Assembly (NCBI GenBank): GCA_944392335.1
Contig: CALXWJ010000001.1
Location: 62,001 to 126,000 of the forward strand
DNA: 64,000 bases
Direction: 5' to 3'
From: an uncultured Clostridia bacterium
Lineage (GTDB): Bacteria > Bacillota > Clostridia > UBA1381
Notes under the pieces: generated by a model
The model's database searches: none
Seen by the model: only the letters and a program-made list of their open reading frames with translations
What the model was told of the DNA's origin: nothing
Part shown: positions 26,604 to 38,300 of the stretch, piece by piece
How the letters are laid out: each line of letters begins with the position of its first letter
How positions within the stretch are numbered: position 1 is the stretch's first letter
Position numbers and translations under genes: made by a program

Positions 26604-29374
26604 AAAGGAGAATTTCGTTGGTTTTGCTCGTGAGTATTGCGTTATCATTATTTTACCATGTAAACGCGGAGGACAATAAAATCTACGATTTAAAGGATGA
26701 GCAAAAAGCCTTGCTTGATGCAATAGGTTTTAAAAACCTTGACAAGGATTTTTCGGATAATATAACAAGAGCCGAGTTTGCATATCTTACAGAGCAAATC
26801 GCTTATGACCACACTAACGTCGAATATGCCTATACAGAATGCTTTGTTGACGTCACTGAAGAAACGGCATACAGTGCAGCAATATCCTCATTATACAATA
26901 TGGATATTATAAAAGGATATTCAGACAGTTATTTCAGACCTGAGGATAATATAACTGTTGATGAAGCGCTTGCCATCGCGTCACGTTTGTTTAACAGATA
27001 TACATATTTTGATGTTGAAGAACAGACAAATTTTGCATGGAAAATGGGATTGACAGACGGTGTTGATACAAAAAACGGAAAAGAACTAAATCTGTATTCG
27101 GCAATGGTAATTCTTTTAAATACTCTTGACAGCGATTTGACCGGTATCGCGTATTACTTTGGAGAAAGTGATAAGGAAGAATACGATACATATCTTACCA
27201 GAACGTTTTCTGTATACCCAATAAACGGAGCAGTGAGAAATGATGGAAAAATTTCTTCTGACGGTGTAAGTGAAGAGGTTGGAGACACGATAGTCATAGA
27301 AAATTTGGAAGTTAAAAGAGCTGTAGAGTATAAAGAGCTTTACGGCAGAAAGATTTACAGCTTCTGCAAAAAAGATTCTAATGATGAATATACCATGCTT
27401 TCATATTATATGAAGGAAGAAGAATCGGTATTTATAAATTCAAAGAATATTGAAGAATTTGCGGATATGAGAATTAAATATTATCCGGACAGCAATGCCG
27501 CAAAAACAAAAACCGTTACAATACCTGATGGAATAGAGATTGTTTATAACGGTGTGCCGGTTGATGCTTCTGATGATTTCACAACAGATATGCTTATTCC
27601 TGAAAAGGGAACGATAGAGCTCTACAGTAACAATAGGGATCCCGGTTATGATATTTGTTATGTGAATTCTTATATTTCCTATGTGGTGATGGGGACGAAT
27701 GAAGCTGAGGAAGTGATAAATACAAAGAATGAAGTCAGTTTTGAACTTGAAAATTATGACTATATTATAACAGATAAATTTGGTGATCACGTACCTCTTA
27801 CACATATCTGGGAGGATTCGGTCATATTGGTCGCAAAACCGTTGAAATCGGATCTATTACATATAATTGCTTCATCGGACAGCTTAACTGACAGAATAAC
27901 TGCATATGACTCTGAAAGTAAAGTGATAATAACAGAATCACAAGGCGAATTTGATATATCTTGTTATTTTGATAAATACGGTTATAGTGTAACGGTCGGA
28001 AAAATATATGATATTTTTCTTGACCCGTTTGGAGAAGCGGCATATGTACGAATTGTTGTGGATGCGGATGAATACAATGTGGGATATCTTATGTGGTGCA
28101 GATATATGGAGACAGATGAAAACGGTGAGGAATATTATGCTATAAGATTTGTAGATACGGAAACAAATGAACAGACCGTAAGGCTTTCTGAGAAGGTTAC
28201 ATTTTTTGAGGCAGAAGAAATATATTCAAAAAGACTAAAGGATGAAGTGGTTTTTAAAAAGTTAGATGGTGAAAGCGGAATATTCAGGTACAAACTTGAT
28301 GACTATGATATGATAAAAACCATTGAACTGCCCCTTGAGGGAAATGTTAATGCTGAAAAGAGTGACAGACTTTGCCTTTTAGCTGACACTGATGCGGGAA
28401 GTTTAAGATATATAGGGTATCCTATATATTCTCTTGGCGGAGTGGTTAATTTAAACAGTCAGACTTTATTCTGGTCAGCTCCGATAGACCGCGAGGGAAG
28501 TGAAAATTTCACTGTAGCAAAAGGAATACCTTTCGATCATCAGTCAAATTATACAGTAACTGCTTACGGAACAAACAGGAGAACAAATCTTGCGGATATT
28601 GTGGTATATAGTCCGACAGCGCTTTATATTAAACCTCATCCTATGGTAATTACCGATATAATGCAAGAATATGATGAAGAGCTTGACGAGGTGGTTTACA
28701 GAGTCGAGGGGATGTGGAATTCTGTTTCATATAAATACCGCATCGAAGAAGAACTTTTAAATAGACCTATAGATATGTTTAATAAGGAGGCTGTAACGCC
28801 TCTGGCAAAAGGTGATGTTATTAAATTCGCGGAGTATAAGGGTGAGATTATAGAATATACTCTTGTTTATGATGCGGATTGGAATTCGGGATTTTATTCC
28901 GAACAAGGATTTATATCAGGTGCAATTTCGGGAAAATATGATCCTGCCAACAATATGGGAAATCCTTGTGCTACCAGATACAATATCATTTTAGATGATA
29001 CCGATAATAAATATAAATTAAACCGTCTTGCTCCGTTAGACGCAAAGCTTTTCGGTAATGGGCAGCATTATCTTTTGGGATATATCTATTCTTATGAGGA
29101 CGGAATAATAAATATAACAAATCAGGATTTGGGGTCGAGGACGTATGACGATACCCTTACATTGGAAAAGGATGGAATTATAAGTGAAAAATATGCTTTC
29201 AGCACAGTTTCAAATGCTTTTATGACTGTAACCTTAGGACGAAGTGATGTAACGGCTTCCAAAGCTGTTGAGTCGGATATAAAACCTTATACTTCTTATG
29301 GTAACAGATGTTCAAAAGTATTACTTTGCGGAGACGGTTCAACGCTTGTCGGCGTGTTTATAATGAATGATTAA
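26600..29374 (+). CDS. SLH-X surface protein (cassette B)
   Basis: 924 residues, signal peptide 1-23, start overlapping the previous stop (ATGA). Three N-terminal SLH-type repeats (~28-185): the first has a good TRAE motif, the second TVDE, the third is badly degenerate. The remaining ~735 residues are region X: long, beta-rich and acidic, with short repeated signatures such as IVYNGVPV, GTIELYSNN, DICYVNSYISYVV and LSEKVTFFEAEE, and ending YTSYGNRCSKV..GVFIMND. The same region follows SLH repeats at 9515 and 43875. I recognise no known family. Coupling to the S protein suggests the two are needed in equal amounts, perhaps as an anchor pair. Confidence 0.85.
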   Translation: MKRRISLVLLVSIALSLFYHVNAEDNKIYDLKDEQKALLDAIGFKNLDKDFSDNITRAEFAYLTEQIAYDHTNVEYAYTECFVDVTEETAYSAAISSLYNMDIIKGYSDSYFRPEDNITVDEALAIASRLFNRYTYFDVEEQTNFAWKMGLTDGVDTKNGKELNLYSAMVILLNTLDSDLTGIAYYFGESDKEEYDTYLTRTFSVYPINGAVRNDGKISSDGVSEEVGDTIVIENLEVKRAVEYKELYGRKIYSFCKKDSNDEYTMLSYYMKEEESVFINSKNIEEFADMRIKYYPDSNAAKTKTVTIPDGIEIVYNGVPVDASDDFTTDMLIPEKGTIELYSNNRDPGYDICYVNSYISYVVMGTNEAEEVINTKNEVSFELENYDYIITDKFGDHVPLTHIWEDSVILVAKPLKSDLLHIIASSDSLTDRITAYDSESKVIITESQGEFDISCYFDKYGYSVTVGKIYDIFLDPFGEAAYVRIVVDADEYNVGYLMWCRYMETDENGEEYYAIRFVDTETNEQTVRLSEKVTFFEAEEIYSKRLKDEVVFKKLDGESGIFRYKLDDYDMIKTIELPLEGNVNAEKSDRLCLLADTDAGSLRYIGYPIYSLGGVVNLNSQTLFWSAPIDREGSENFTVAKGIPFDHQSNYTVTAYGTNRRTNLADIVVYSPTALYIKPHPMVITDIMQEYDEELDEVVYRVEGMWNSVSYKYRIEEELLNRPIDMFNKEAVTPLAKGDVIKFAEYKGEIIEYTLVYDADWNSGFYSEQGFISGAISGKYDPANNMGNPCATRYNIILDDTDNKYKLNRLAPLDAKLFGNGQHYLLGYIYSYEDGIINITNQDLGSRTYDDTLTLEKDGIISEKYAFSTVSNAFMTVTLGRSDVTASKAVESDIKPYTSYGNRCSKVLLCGDGSTLVGVFIMND

Positions 29375-29405
29375 AGGATTTTATGTAAATTGAGAAAGGA
29401 AGAAA

Positions 29406-32400
29406 ATGTGTATGAAGAGAATAATTACATTTATATCAGTGCTTGTAATGCTGTTTTCAATAAATTATTTCCCTGAATATGCTTTTGCCCAAAATAAAAT
29501 GAATGACCTGACCGACAATTATAATGATTGGCAGATTATAAGAGGAAATGGTTTTAAAAAGGTAAACGGAGCCTTGGTATATAATAGCGAAGAACCAAAA
29601 AATTACGATGATATTATTCTGTATTCAAAAAATGAATTTTCCTCTGGAGAATATATTGCCGATATTATCGTTAAAAAAGGCAATTATATCTCTATGCTTA
29701 TAAAAGCCGATGAAGATAAAACAAACTATTTATTAAAGCTTGATTATAAGAACGGGAAAATGTCTGTATTAAAAAAGATTGACGGGGGAAAAGAAAAGTT
29801 ACTGGCGTCTGCGGAGTGTAAACTTGAATATGACCGTCAATACCGTATTCACATAACTGTAAATGGAAGTGATATAACGGTAAGTCTTGATGGAGAAATT
29901 GTTGCTTCCGTAAATGATAATGAAATATCATCGGGAAGAATAGGATTTGCTCTAAAAGATGCAGTTGTATCAATACCGGCTGTATATTGCTATAAAGATG
30001 AAAATGTTGTATATGAAAATGCTATTGTTGAGGATATATATAAGAACAACAAGGAAGCAGTGAAGATATATGTTGCTCCAAACGGAAAAGATACAAATGA
30101 CGGAAGTGAACAAGCGCCGCTTGCGACAATGCAAAAAGCTAAAGAACTTGCAAGAGTACTTTCAAAAAACAAGACGCCTGTTGATGTGATTTTTAAAGAG
30201 GGTGAATATGTTCTTTCTTCAGGCGTTGAATTTTCAAAAGAAGATTCCGGAAAAAAGGGGGCATGGATTACATATAAAGCGGAGGAAGGTGAAAAGGTAA
30301 CATTTACCGGAACAAAGAAGCTGGATGTTTCAAAATTTGAACCTGTTACCGATGAAAAGCTTCTTTCTAAAATTTGTGATGAGGCTAAGGGGAAGGTTAT
30401 GCAGCTTGATTTGGCTGCACAGGGAGTACCAAAAGAACTACTTCATTGGACAAAGCGTGCAGATGAATATGATGTAAAACAGCCTATCGGAGTTCTTGTA
30501 AAGCCGCAGATTTTCTTAAATGACAGACTGCAGCACATTTCAAGATGGCCCAACAGCGGACAGGTAAAGACTTACGGTGTTGTGGATAAAGGAGCAACGT
30601 TTTCATACAATGATCCGCAGAATGTAAAAAACGGCGGAACAATAAATTATAAAGAGTCCCGTCCTGAACGATGGATTGAAGCGGAGGATGCTTTTTTACA
30701 CGGACATTTTAAAAATCCGTGGTATTATGAAGAAGCGAAAATAAGAAGTATTGATACATATAATATGACAATTACAATGGACCATTGGGTGTCATATAAT
30801 TTTACAACCGATTATCCGCTTTGCGGCTGGCAGGTAATAAATCTTATAGAGGAAATTGATATTCCGGGAGAGTGGTATATAGATAAAAACACATCAATGC
30901 TTTATTATTATCCGCCTCATGAGCTTACAGAGGAAGATGTTTTTGAAATCGGTATTTTGTCGGACGATATGATAACTTTGAATGAAACAAAATATGTTAA
31001 GTTCGAAGGCTTGGAATTTGCAAAAAATTCCGGGATTTATGGAGGAAGAGCATATACACGTTTGGACTATTACGGTGAAAATGGAATTATGCTTAAAAAT
31101 GTGGAAAATATTTGTATAAAAGATTGTACCTTCAGGGATTTAGTAAGTTGTTGTATACATGTTGAAGGAAAAAATGTATTAATTGATTCTTGTGTTATGT
31201 ATAACTATGGAAGAGATGCAGTAAAAGTATTTGATTCGGGAAATTATGAAACTATAGAGTCAGGAAATACAATAATAAGAAATTGCCATATCTCGGGTGA
31301 ATCGATGCGATATACGGGAGATAATGGCTCGGGAGGAATAAATATCAGCGGTGACGGTGATATTGTGGGAGTTGTTGTTGAAAACAATATTATTCACAAT
31401 ATGCCGATGCCTGCGATATATTACGGGGGAATGGCACATACTCTGCAATATAACGAGCTTTATAATGTTCAAAACAACGCCTCTGACGGCGGAGCGATAT
31501 ATTGTGGCAGAAGCTGGGGACAGATGGGAACGGTTTCTCAGTATAATTATATTCATGATGTTGGTATACAGGAGGAGATCCATATCGCGACAGGTATATA
31601 CTGGGATGACCAGCATTCCGGTAATATTGCAAGATATAATATAATAAAGCCGGATAATATGTATGATGGGCACGGGTTCTGGTTAAACGGCGGAAGTCAT
31701 AATCAAGTTTATGCCAATACAATTATTAATGCTAAATATGGCATTCGTGCGCACAGCACAAGTATGACGGGTGACGGAACAGTTATGGATCAACTTCTTT
31801 CTAAACCGTTTACATCCAAGGTTTATGTGCAGAAATATCCGGCAATGCTTGAACTTTATACCGAAAAGATGCAAAACGGTTCGGTTAAGATAAAAAATGA
31901 TTTCAGCGGAAACTTTATTGTTAATGCCCCTAACTGGTACCATGAAGAACGCTATAAAAACGATGAAACCATAAACGGAAATGTAATATTGGAGGAGTAT
32001 GATGAAAGTATTTTTGTTGACCCCGAAAACCAGGATTATAGGGTGAAAAAAACCGCAAAAGAAAAATACGGACTTGACGCAGGTATTCTTGACGAGGATT
32101 TTGATATCAGTCTGATCGGAATTCAGACAGACTACAGGATCGATGAAGAAAAGATGGAATTTAATCTTTTATCGCCTGAAAACGGCGGCAAAAACATTTC
32201 TCCGGAAGGAGCTGAAATTGCCTGGGAACAGTCGTTATTTGCCGACAGGTATGAATATAGGGTGGCAGAAGATCGGGAAATGACTAAAATAGTTGCAGAA
32301 GGTTCAACAAAGTATTATTCAGTTACATTGCCGGAGCTTGAAAGCAATAAGACCTATTACTGGACAGTTACCTCTGTTAATGATTCAAGGACCCTTGGCT

Positions 32401-33281
32401 GTAAGCATGAAACTGAAAGCGGAGTATTTTCATTTACAACAGGAGACGTATCAAAGCTTGACAATGCAATGCTTAAGCTTAAGATAAGACAGGCAAAGGA
32501 AACCTTATCAACAATTGTTGAAGGAGAGATTCCGGGAACATATAAGTATGGTACTGCTGAAGAATTTGAGAGGGTTATTGAAGAAGCAGAAAAAACGGCA
32601 GAAATAGAATACGGAAAAACTGAAATTGTTGATAATGCAATTGATAGTATAGATACCGCAAATTCTATGCTTGCGACAAAGCTGAATGTCGGATTCACTG
32701 AACCAAAACTTACACCTGATACAGGATGGTATGCTACACAGGCAACTGCGGCAGTAACGGCTGATTCAGGTGAGATTTCAATAAGTGCACAGGGTGAGAA
32801 GATGAATGTTGTTTTAACAGAGAGGCTTGGAAGCCATAATGTTCAGTGTTTTGATTTTATGATTGAAAGAGAATCAGGTTCCGATTGGTACGGCATCGGT
32901 ATACGTCAGCAGGTTGAAAATCAGATACTCTGGACAGACAGCTATTATATTGTTGTTAAGCCGGATATTATAGAATTTCAGGGAAGCGGTAACATATTCG
33001 GAACAATCCCGAATGACGGAAAGATTGTTAATAACAAATGGTATTCCTTGAAGATGGCGGCGATAAATATAGCAGAAGGTGTATATTATGCAGTTTATAT
33101 TGATGATGAGCTTTTGTTTGAATATATTGATAAAGACGGTGCAGTGTATGAAGACGGTATGATCACAATGTATATACCTTCAGGTGCAACCATGAAGATA
33201 AGAAACAGCGAAAATGTAGAAACGGGACTTTTTAATCTGAGCGAAAGGATAGAAGCTTTGAACAATAAAAGAGAGGAGTAA
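29406..33281 (+). CDS. Secreted beta-helix protein, GH141-like, LamG at both ends
   Basis: 1291 residues; ATG 29406 has GAAAGGA 7 bases upstream. Signal peptide 1-29. An N-terminal LamG/concanavalin-like domain (~35-205) precedes the beta-helix, which opens with IYVAPNGKDTNDGSEQAPLA (~223) and carries ISRWPNSG, EIDIPGEWYIDKN (~482) and SDGGAIYCGRSWG (~692), then VDPENQDYRVKK. After it come Fn3-like (~918-1011), FIVAR-like helical (~1015-1095) and a second LamG-like domain (~1098-1275). The closest relative in the window is the protein at 5701. The fold and motifs fit GH141-type glycosidases; substrate is unknown. Secreted but without its own anchor. Confidence 0.82.
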   Translation: MCMKRIITFISVLVMLFSINYFPEYAFAQNKMNDLTDNYNDWQIIRGNGFKKVNGALVYNSEEPKNYDDIILYSKNEFSSGEYIADIIVKKGNYISMLIKADEDKTNYLLKLDYKNGKMSVLKKIDGGKEKLLASAECKLEYDRQYRIHITVNGSDITVSLDGEIVASVNDNEISSGRIGFALKDAVVSIPAVYCYKDENVVYENAIVEDIYKNNKEAVKIYVAPNGKDTNDGSEQAPLATMQKAKELARVLSKNKTPVDVIFKEGEYVLSSGVEFSKEDSGKKGAWITYKAEEGEKVTFTGTKKLDVSKFEPVTDEKLLSKICDEAKGKVMQLDLAAQGVPKELLHWTKRADEYDVKQPIGVLVKPQIFLNDRLQHISRWPNSGQVKTYGVVDKGATFSYNDPQNVKNGGTINYKESRPERWIEAEDAFLHGHFKNPWYYEEAKIRSIDTYNMTITMDHWVSYNFTTDYPLCGWQVINLIEEIDIPGEWYIDKNTSMLYYYPPHELTEEDVFEIGILSDDMITLNETKYVKFEGLEFAKNSGIYGGRAYTRLDYYGENGIMLKNVENICIKDCTFRDLVSCCIHVEGKNVLIDSCVMYNYGRDAVKVFDSGNYETIESGNTIIRNCHISGESMRYTGDNGSGGINISGDGDIVGVVVENNIIHNMPMPAIYYGGMAHTLQYNELYNVQNNASDGGAIYCGRSWGQMGTVSQYNYIHDVGIQEEIHIATGIYWDDQHSGNIARYNIIKPDNMYDGHGFWLNGGSHNQVYANTIINAKYGIRAHSTSMTGDGTVMDQLLSKPFTSKVYVQKYPAMLELYTEKMQNGSVKIKNDFSGNFIVNAPNWYHEERYKNDETINGNVILEEYDESIFVDPENQDYRVKKTAKEKYGLDAGILDEDFDISLIGIQTDYRIDEEKMEFNLLSPENGGKNISPEGAEIAWEQSLFADRYEYRVAEDREMTKIVAEGSTKYYSVTLPELESNKTYYWTVTSVNDSRTLGCKHETESGVFSFTTGDVSKLDNAMLKLKIRQAKETLSTIVEGEIPGTYKYGTAEEFERVIEEAEKTAEIEYGKTEIVDNAIDSIDTANSMLATKLNVGFTEPKLTPDTGWYATQATAAVTADSGEISISAQGEKMNVVLTERLGSHNVQCFDFMIERESGSDWYGIGIRQQVENQILWTDSYYIVVKPDIIEFQGSGNIFGTIPNDGKIVNNKWYSLKMAAINIAEGVYYAVYIDDELLFEYIDKDGAVYEDGMITMYIPSGATMKIRNSENVETGLFNLSERIEALNNKREE

Positions 33282-33304
33282 AATTTCTATCAGATTTAAG
33301 CTTT

Positions 33305-33325
33305 GTGTCTTTGGCACGGAAAGGA
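33305..33325 (+). promoter_or_regulatory. 5-bp hairpin joined to the ribosome binding site
   Basis: GTGTC-TTT-GGCAC can form a five-pair stem ending exactly where the GGAAAGGA site (33318-33325) begins. The same arrangement with paired substitutions occurs at 43841-43862. It may tune translation of the SGNH gene. Confidence 0.45.
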
Positions 33326-33331
33326 ATGGTT

Positions 33332-35290
33332 ATGAAAATGATGAAGAAAATACTGCCCATTTTAATGACAGTATCGATTGTGTTTTCCGCCCATACACTT
33401 GTATGGGCAGAAAACAGCATTACAGCAAAAAACATTCATGAGTTAACAGACAATATTTTTATTGAAGGAAAGCTTTCTGGAGAGGCAGAGGCAGACGTTG
33501 TTACAGTGCTTATGATGAAGGATAATGAGCTTAAATATATAAAGGAATTCCCTTTAAACGATGACGGGAGTTATCAGTGTAAATTTAAGTTTATACCGGA
33601 CGAAGGAACAACTATAGCGGATTACAGCTTAAAGGTCAATGCAGGTGGACTTGATGTTACCGATACCGTTGCGACTGTGACCGATGGGGAATTATATGAG
33701 TTTGATATTAAATATTCAAACGCGTTCGGTGACTCTGTTATAGATTTTACGGGTGATGTTAAGGCAACGGTTATGGTTAAAAATAAATATGCAGACAATG
33801 GGACTTTGCCGGTTTATTTCAGTTCATATAAAGATGATTCTTTAACAGAAGTTATAAGTGATAAAATAAATTTTAATTTTAATGTGAATCAGGCTGTAAC
33901 TGTTAATCAAAATTTAACATTGGATTTGACAAGATCAAAGCTTATGCTTTGGAACGGACTTTCGGGAATGTTACCTTTAGCAGAAGCAAAAGAGCTTAAA
34001 AAACAGACTTATGGCGCCGATAAGCTTGCGTTAACAAAAGATGAGCTTACAGCATCGGAAAATAAAATAACGATTGTAGGAATTGCTGCATCCGTAACCC
34101 AGGGGGCGCATGCAGGCAATGATGGGACAAACCATACCGATGCAAATATAAGCGATGAGGCTTTAGCAGAATATGGCTGGGTTGGAAGAACTGTAACAGG
34201 TTATTTTGAGGAAAAATACGGTGCACAAAATGTTGAATATTATTCTGCGGCAATTGGAGGCAGCAATACAAGAATGGCTCTTTACCGTTTACAAAAGGAT
34301 GTGCTGTCATACAGCCCGGATGTGGTATTGCTGGATGTTCCGGTAAATGATAGTTGGAGTGATCCATCATATAATCCGAAGTTGTATGCCGAAGCCATTA
34401 TAAGACAGCTTTTAAAGAATGAACATCAACCTGTTATTATATTAAACCAGTTTGCAGGCTTTAAAAATTCAGGGAAAATTGATGAGGAAGGTAATAATAT
34501 AAAAATTTTAGATGAAGACAGGAAGAATAATCCGGTAAAAGCCGCAGAGGAACTGGCATATAAATACAATCTTCCTTTTATGAATTTCTATAAGCTTATG
34601 GAAGATGTTATTGCCGGCAACGCAGATGAATATCTGACAGTTGACGGGACGGATTACAGCAGCCAAATTACAGATGCACACAGCTGTTGGGATATATTGA
34701 TGTTCGATTCGGTTCATCCTAACAGAATAGGGCATGGAGTTTATGCAAATTATGCGATTGCCCACCTTAAAAATGATGTAAATCTTTCAGGAGAAAAACA
34801 TACAAAAACATTTGAAAATCCTTTAACAGGTTATGAGTATAATAACCCGCATATGATAAGCTGGAAGGAAGCGACAGAATCAGGGATGGCTGAATGGTCA
34901 GACGGCTGGTACGAAGAGGAAGAGGTCTGGGGAGACGGATACAAATCGGCAAATTATACTGTATGTAATGGGAAAGTTTGGGAAGACGGTGCGTATAAAA
35001 CAATAAATGCCGGAAACAGCGTCACCTTTAAATTCAGCGGGACTTCGATAGGGATTTATGCAAGACGCGGAGCTGCATTTGATGCAGAATATAGTATTGA
35101 TAACGGCAAAATTACAGGTACATTTACTAATAAGGGGGACAGCGCATATTGTGTCCCGTGGGAACTTCACGGAATTGAGGACGGAGAACATACAATAACA
35201 ATTACAACTATAGGCACAGAAGAACTTGAGAATAATACTAATCCAAACAATCATTTTACAATAGCATATTTTTTGGTTGATTGTGAATGA
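33332..35290 (+). CDS. Secreted SGNH hydrolase (esterase-like), cassette B
   Basis: 653 residues from ATG 33332, 6 bases after GGAAAGGA; earlier in-frame starts fall in the leader hairpin or on the ribosome site. Signal peptide ~1-28. A beta-rich N-terminus (~30-225) ends in the recurrent module (LMLWNGLSGMLPLAEA). The SGNH domain (~240-490) has GIAASVTQG (Ser254), AIGGSNTR, LLDVPVNDSW and FDSVHPNRIGHG (Asp459, His462), so the catalytic set is complete although block I is unusual. A C-terminal beta-sandwich (~530-650) resembles that after the SGNH domain at 9515. De-esterification of a plant polysaccharide is the usual role; the actual ester is unknown. Confidence 0.87.
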   Translation: MKMMKKILPILMTVSIVFSAHTLVWAENSITAKNIHELTDNIFIEGKLSGEAEADVVTVLMMKDNELKYIKEFPLNDDGSYQCKFKFIPDEGTTIADYSLKVNAGGLDVTDTVATVTDGELYEFDIKYSNAFGDSVIDFTGDVKATVMVKNKYADNGTLPVYFSSYKDDSLTEVISDKINFNFNVNQAVTVNQNLTLDLTRSKLMLWNGLSGMLPLAEAKELKKQTYGADKLALTKDELTASENKITIVGIAASVTQGAHAGNDGTNHTDANISDEALAEYGWVGRTVTGYFEEKYGAQNVEYYSAAIGGSNTRMALYRLQKDVLSYSPDVVLLDVPVNDSWSDPSYNPKLYAEAIIRQLLKNEHQPVIILNQFAGFKNSGKIDEEGNNIKILDEDRKNNPVKAAEELAYKYNLPFMNFYKLMEDVIAGNADEYLTVDGTDYSSQITDAHSCWDILMFDSVHPNRIGHGVYANYAIAHLKNDVNLSGEKHTKTFENPLTGYEYNNPHMISWKEATESGMAEWSDGWYEEEEVWGDGYKSANYTVCNGKVWEDGAYKTINAGNSVTFKFSGTSIGIYARRGAAFDAEYSIDNGKITGTFTNKGDSAYCVPWELHGIEDGEHTITITTIGTEELENNTNPNNHFTIAYFLVDCE

Positions 35291-35314
35291 TAAAACAATA
35301 AAAGGAGAGCTGAT

Positions 35315-38300
35315 ATGATAAATAAAAAAGCTATAGCACTGCTTTTAAGCTTTGGTCTGATATTGGGGATAATACCCCAATATCAGGTATTGGCTTTTAA
35401 TGATACCGGATTGATATCGGTTACAGCTTCGGAAAACAAGATAACAGTATCGGGAAAAGCAGCAGCGGAAAATGAAAATATAAGCATTATTCTTACGGAA
35501 CAAACTACAACAAGAGATGATATTTCTGCGATTGAGACGGATGAGGATTTAGTTAACAGATTAAAAAACTTTTATATAACTGAAAGTGTAAATTATAATT
35601 TTGAAAAAACTCTCAGTACAGAGGAACTGAGTGATGATTTTAAAATAATTATTTCATCTGAAAATATGCTTCTTGAAGAAAATATATCAAAAAACAAAAT
35701 ATCAGAATGTCTTTTGGAAAATTATGAAATCGATGAACAGGGCGGAATAACTGTGTGGGGAAGCTCAGCGGAAAATGCACAAATTTATATATTGGACGAA
35801 AGCTTGTTTGAGGGGGATCCGGGGACTGCAACAAGTGATGAAAACATAGAAAAGTATATAATTAAGAATGTAGCCGCAGGAAGCGGGGAGTATAATGTCA
35901 CAATTGGTAATGTATTTTACAATGTAAATACAGTGGCTTTATGTGTAAAATCAGGTGATGAAAAAATTGTTTACAAGGTAGAGTCAAACTATATTCATGT
36001 AGGGAATAATATAGGTGAGACCGGTAATGGAACAATTGCAAGGCCTTTTTCATCAATTGAGACAGCAAAAGAATATTTAAGAGAGAATAAATCAAACAGG
36101 GAAATGTTTGTTATAATACACGGCGGTAGATATGAATTTGAAGAAACAGTAGTGTTTGATGAAAACGATGGCGCAACAGAAGATAGGCCTATAACCTATA
36201 AAGCGGCAGAAGGTGAAGATGTTATATTTACCGGTGCAAGGGTGATTGAAAATTCATTTTTTGAAATTCCGGGTGATGATGTTAAGGCAAGACTTAAAGG
36301 CGCAGCGGCAGACAATGCGGTAATGCTTGATTTGAGTAAAATAGGGGTAAATTTTGATTTTGTTTCTTTTATGAATGAAGGAAATAATCAGTTATTCAGG
36401 TATCTGAATATTTTTTTAAACGATAAAAGACAGGATATCGCCGGATGGCCAAACGGTGAGAAATTCAAAATAACAAGCGTTACTAAAGGGAGCGATGTAA
36501 CTACAGACAGATACCTTGAAATTGACGGGCTTGATACAAGCAAATGGCAATACAGTGATAATATTTTTATCTATGGTTGTATCGGAAACTGGTGGAATCA
36601 TGAATGGGATGAAATAGCAGCGTTTACCGAGAATATAAAGGAGTTGAAAATAAGCTCATATTCATCCGACCCGACAGCATATCTTGGTGAGGAATACAAT
36701 AATCCTCAGTTTACCGGCAGAGTACTCAATGTTTTAGAAGAAATGGATATACCTGGAGAATGGTATTTAGATGTAAGCGGATTAAAACTTTATTATTATC
36801 CGCCCCATAAGCTGACAGATGAAGATACATTCGAAATCGCAGTTTTTGACGATGATTTTATAAATATAAATGAATGTCAATATATAAATTTTAAAGGGAT
36901 TAATTTTGAAAAAAATGCTTCGAAATCTGGTACGATAAATACAAATAAGAACCATTCGGGACATGCTTTATCAATAGAAAATTCAGAAAATATAAATATA
37001 GAAAATTGTAAAATCAGACACATTGGAATGAGTGGCATAAACGCAGATGGCAGAAATATTTTAATTGACCGGTGTGTTATTTCGGATGTAGGACACTGCG
37101 GAATAAGTGTTGGTCTGAAAGGCTGCCGGGAAGAACTTACAGAAACGGGAATTGTGATAAGTAACAATATTATTTCCGATGTTGCAAGGGAAAGAGGCGG
37201 AAACGGTTCTGTCGGCATATATTTAAGAGATGACAATGTAGGAACTGTTGTTAAAAATAATATTGTACACAACACAAAAAATATTGCCGTACGCTATGGT
37301 GGACTTGGTAATAAAATACAATATAATGAGATATATAATGTTATAAATGACAGTTCGGATTCGGGGGCAATTTATGCAGGAAGAAGCTGGGCAGATTACG
37401 GTAATGTGATAGAATATAATTATATTCATGACTACGGTGTTAAGGATGAAAGTGAATCTCCGGCATGGCTTGCCTGCGGTATTTACTGGGATGATAAACA
37501 TATAGGAAATACTGCAAGATTTAATATAATTGTTCCGAATAATACTTATGACGGATATATTGCACATATAAATGGCGGTGCACAAAACACCTTCCAAGAG
37601 AATATTTTTGCAAATTCCAAGGTTGGGGTAAGATATGCATCAAGTGCAATTAATAATACCGATATAGGAACTTGTGAAGACAGGGTTCTTGAAATTCCAT
37701 ATAACTCGCAAATTTATCTTGAAAAATATCCTGAAATAAATAATACATATACAACATGGAAAAATGAAGGTGAATTCTATTCATATAATTATCTGAAAAA
37801 CAATTTTAATGTGGGAGCTGCAAATGAATTTGAAGGGCCGATTCAGATTAGTCTATGGAATGAAACAAATAATACAACGGATGTATCTATTGACTACAAT
37901 GACGAGGTTTTTGTTGATTCTTCAAACCATGATTATAGGGTGAAAGATGAAGCAAAGGCTCAATACTGTTTGATGGATGGAATACCTGGAGAAAACTTTG
38001 ACATGGATTCTATAGGGCTTCAAAGTGATTATTTGCTCTCAGATAAGGATAAGGCGTTTGAATTGTTATATCCGGAAAACAATGCAAATGGATTAACGGC
38101 AGAAAAAATTTCGATTGTCTGGGAAAAATCTGATTTTGCTGATGAATATAATTATTTTGTATACAGTGATAAAGAGGGTAAGAATATTGTCAGGAGCGGA
38201 AGTACACATCATACTAATGTAACTGTTGAAGGGTTGGAATATGGAAAGGACTATTATTGGCAGGTAGTTGCTAAAAATATGTCAAAAGAGATAAATTTCG

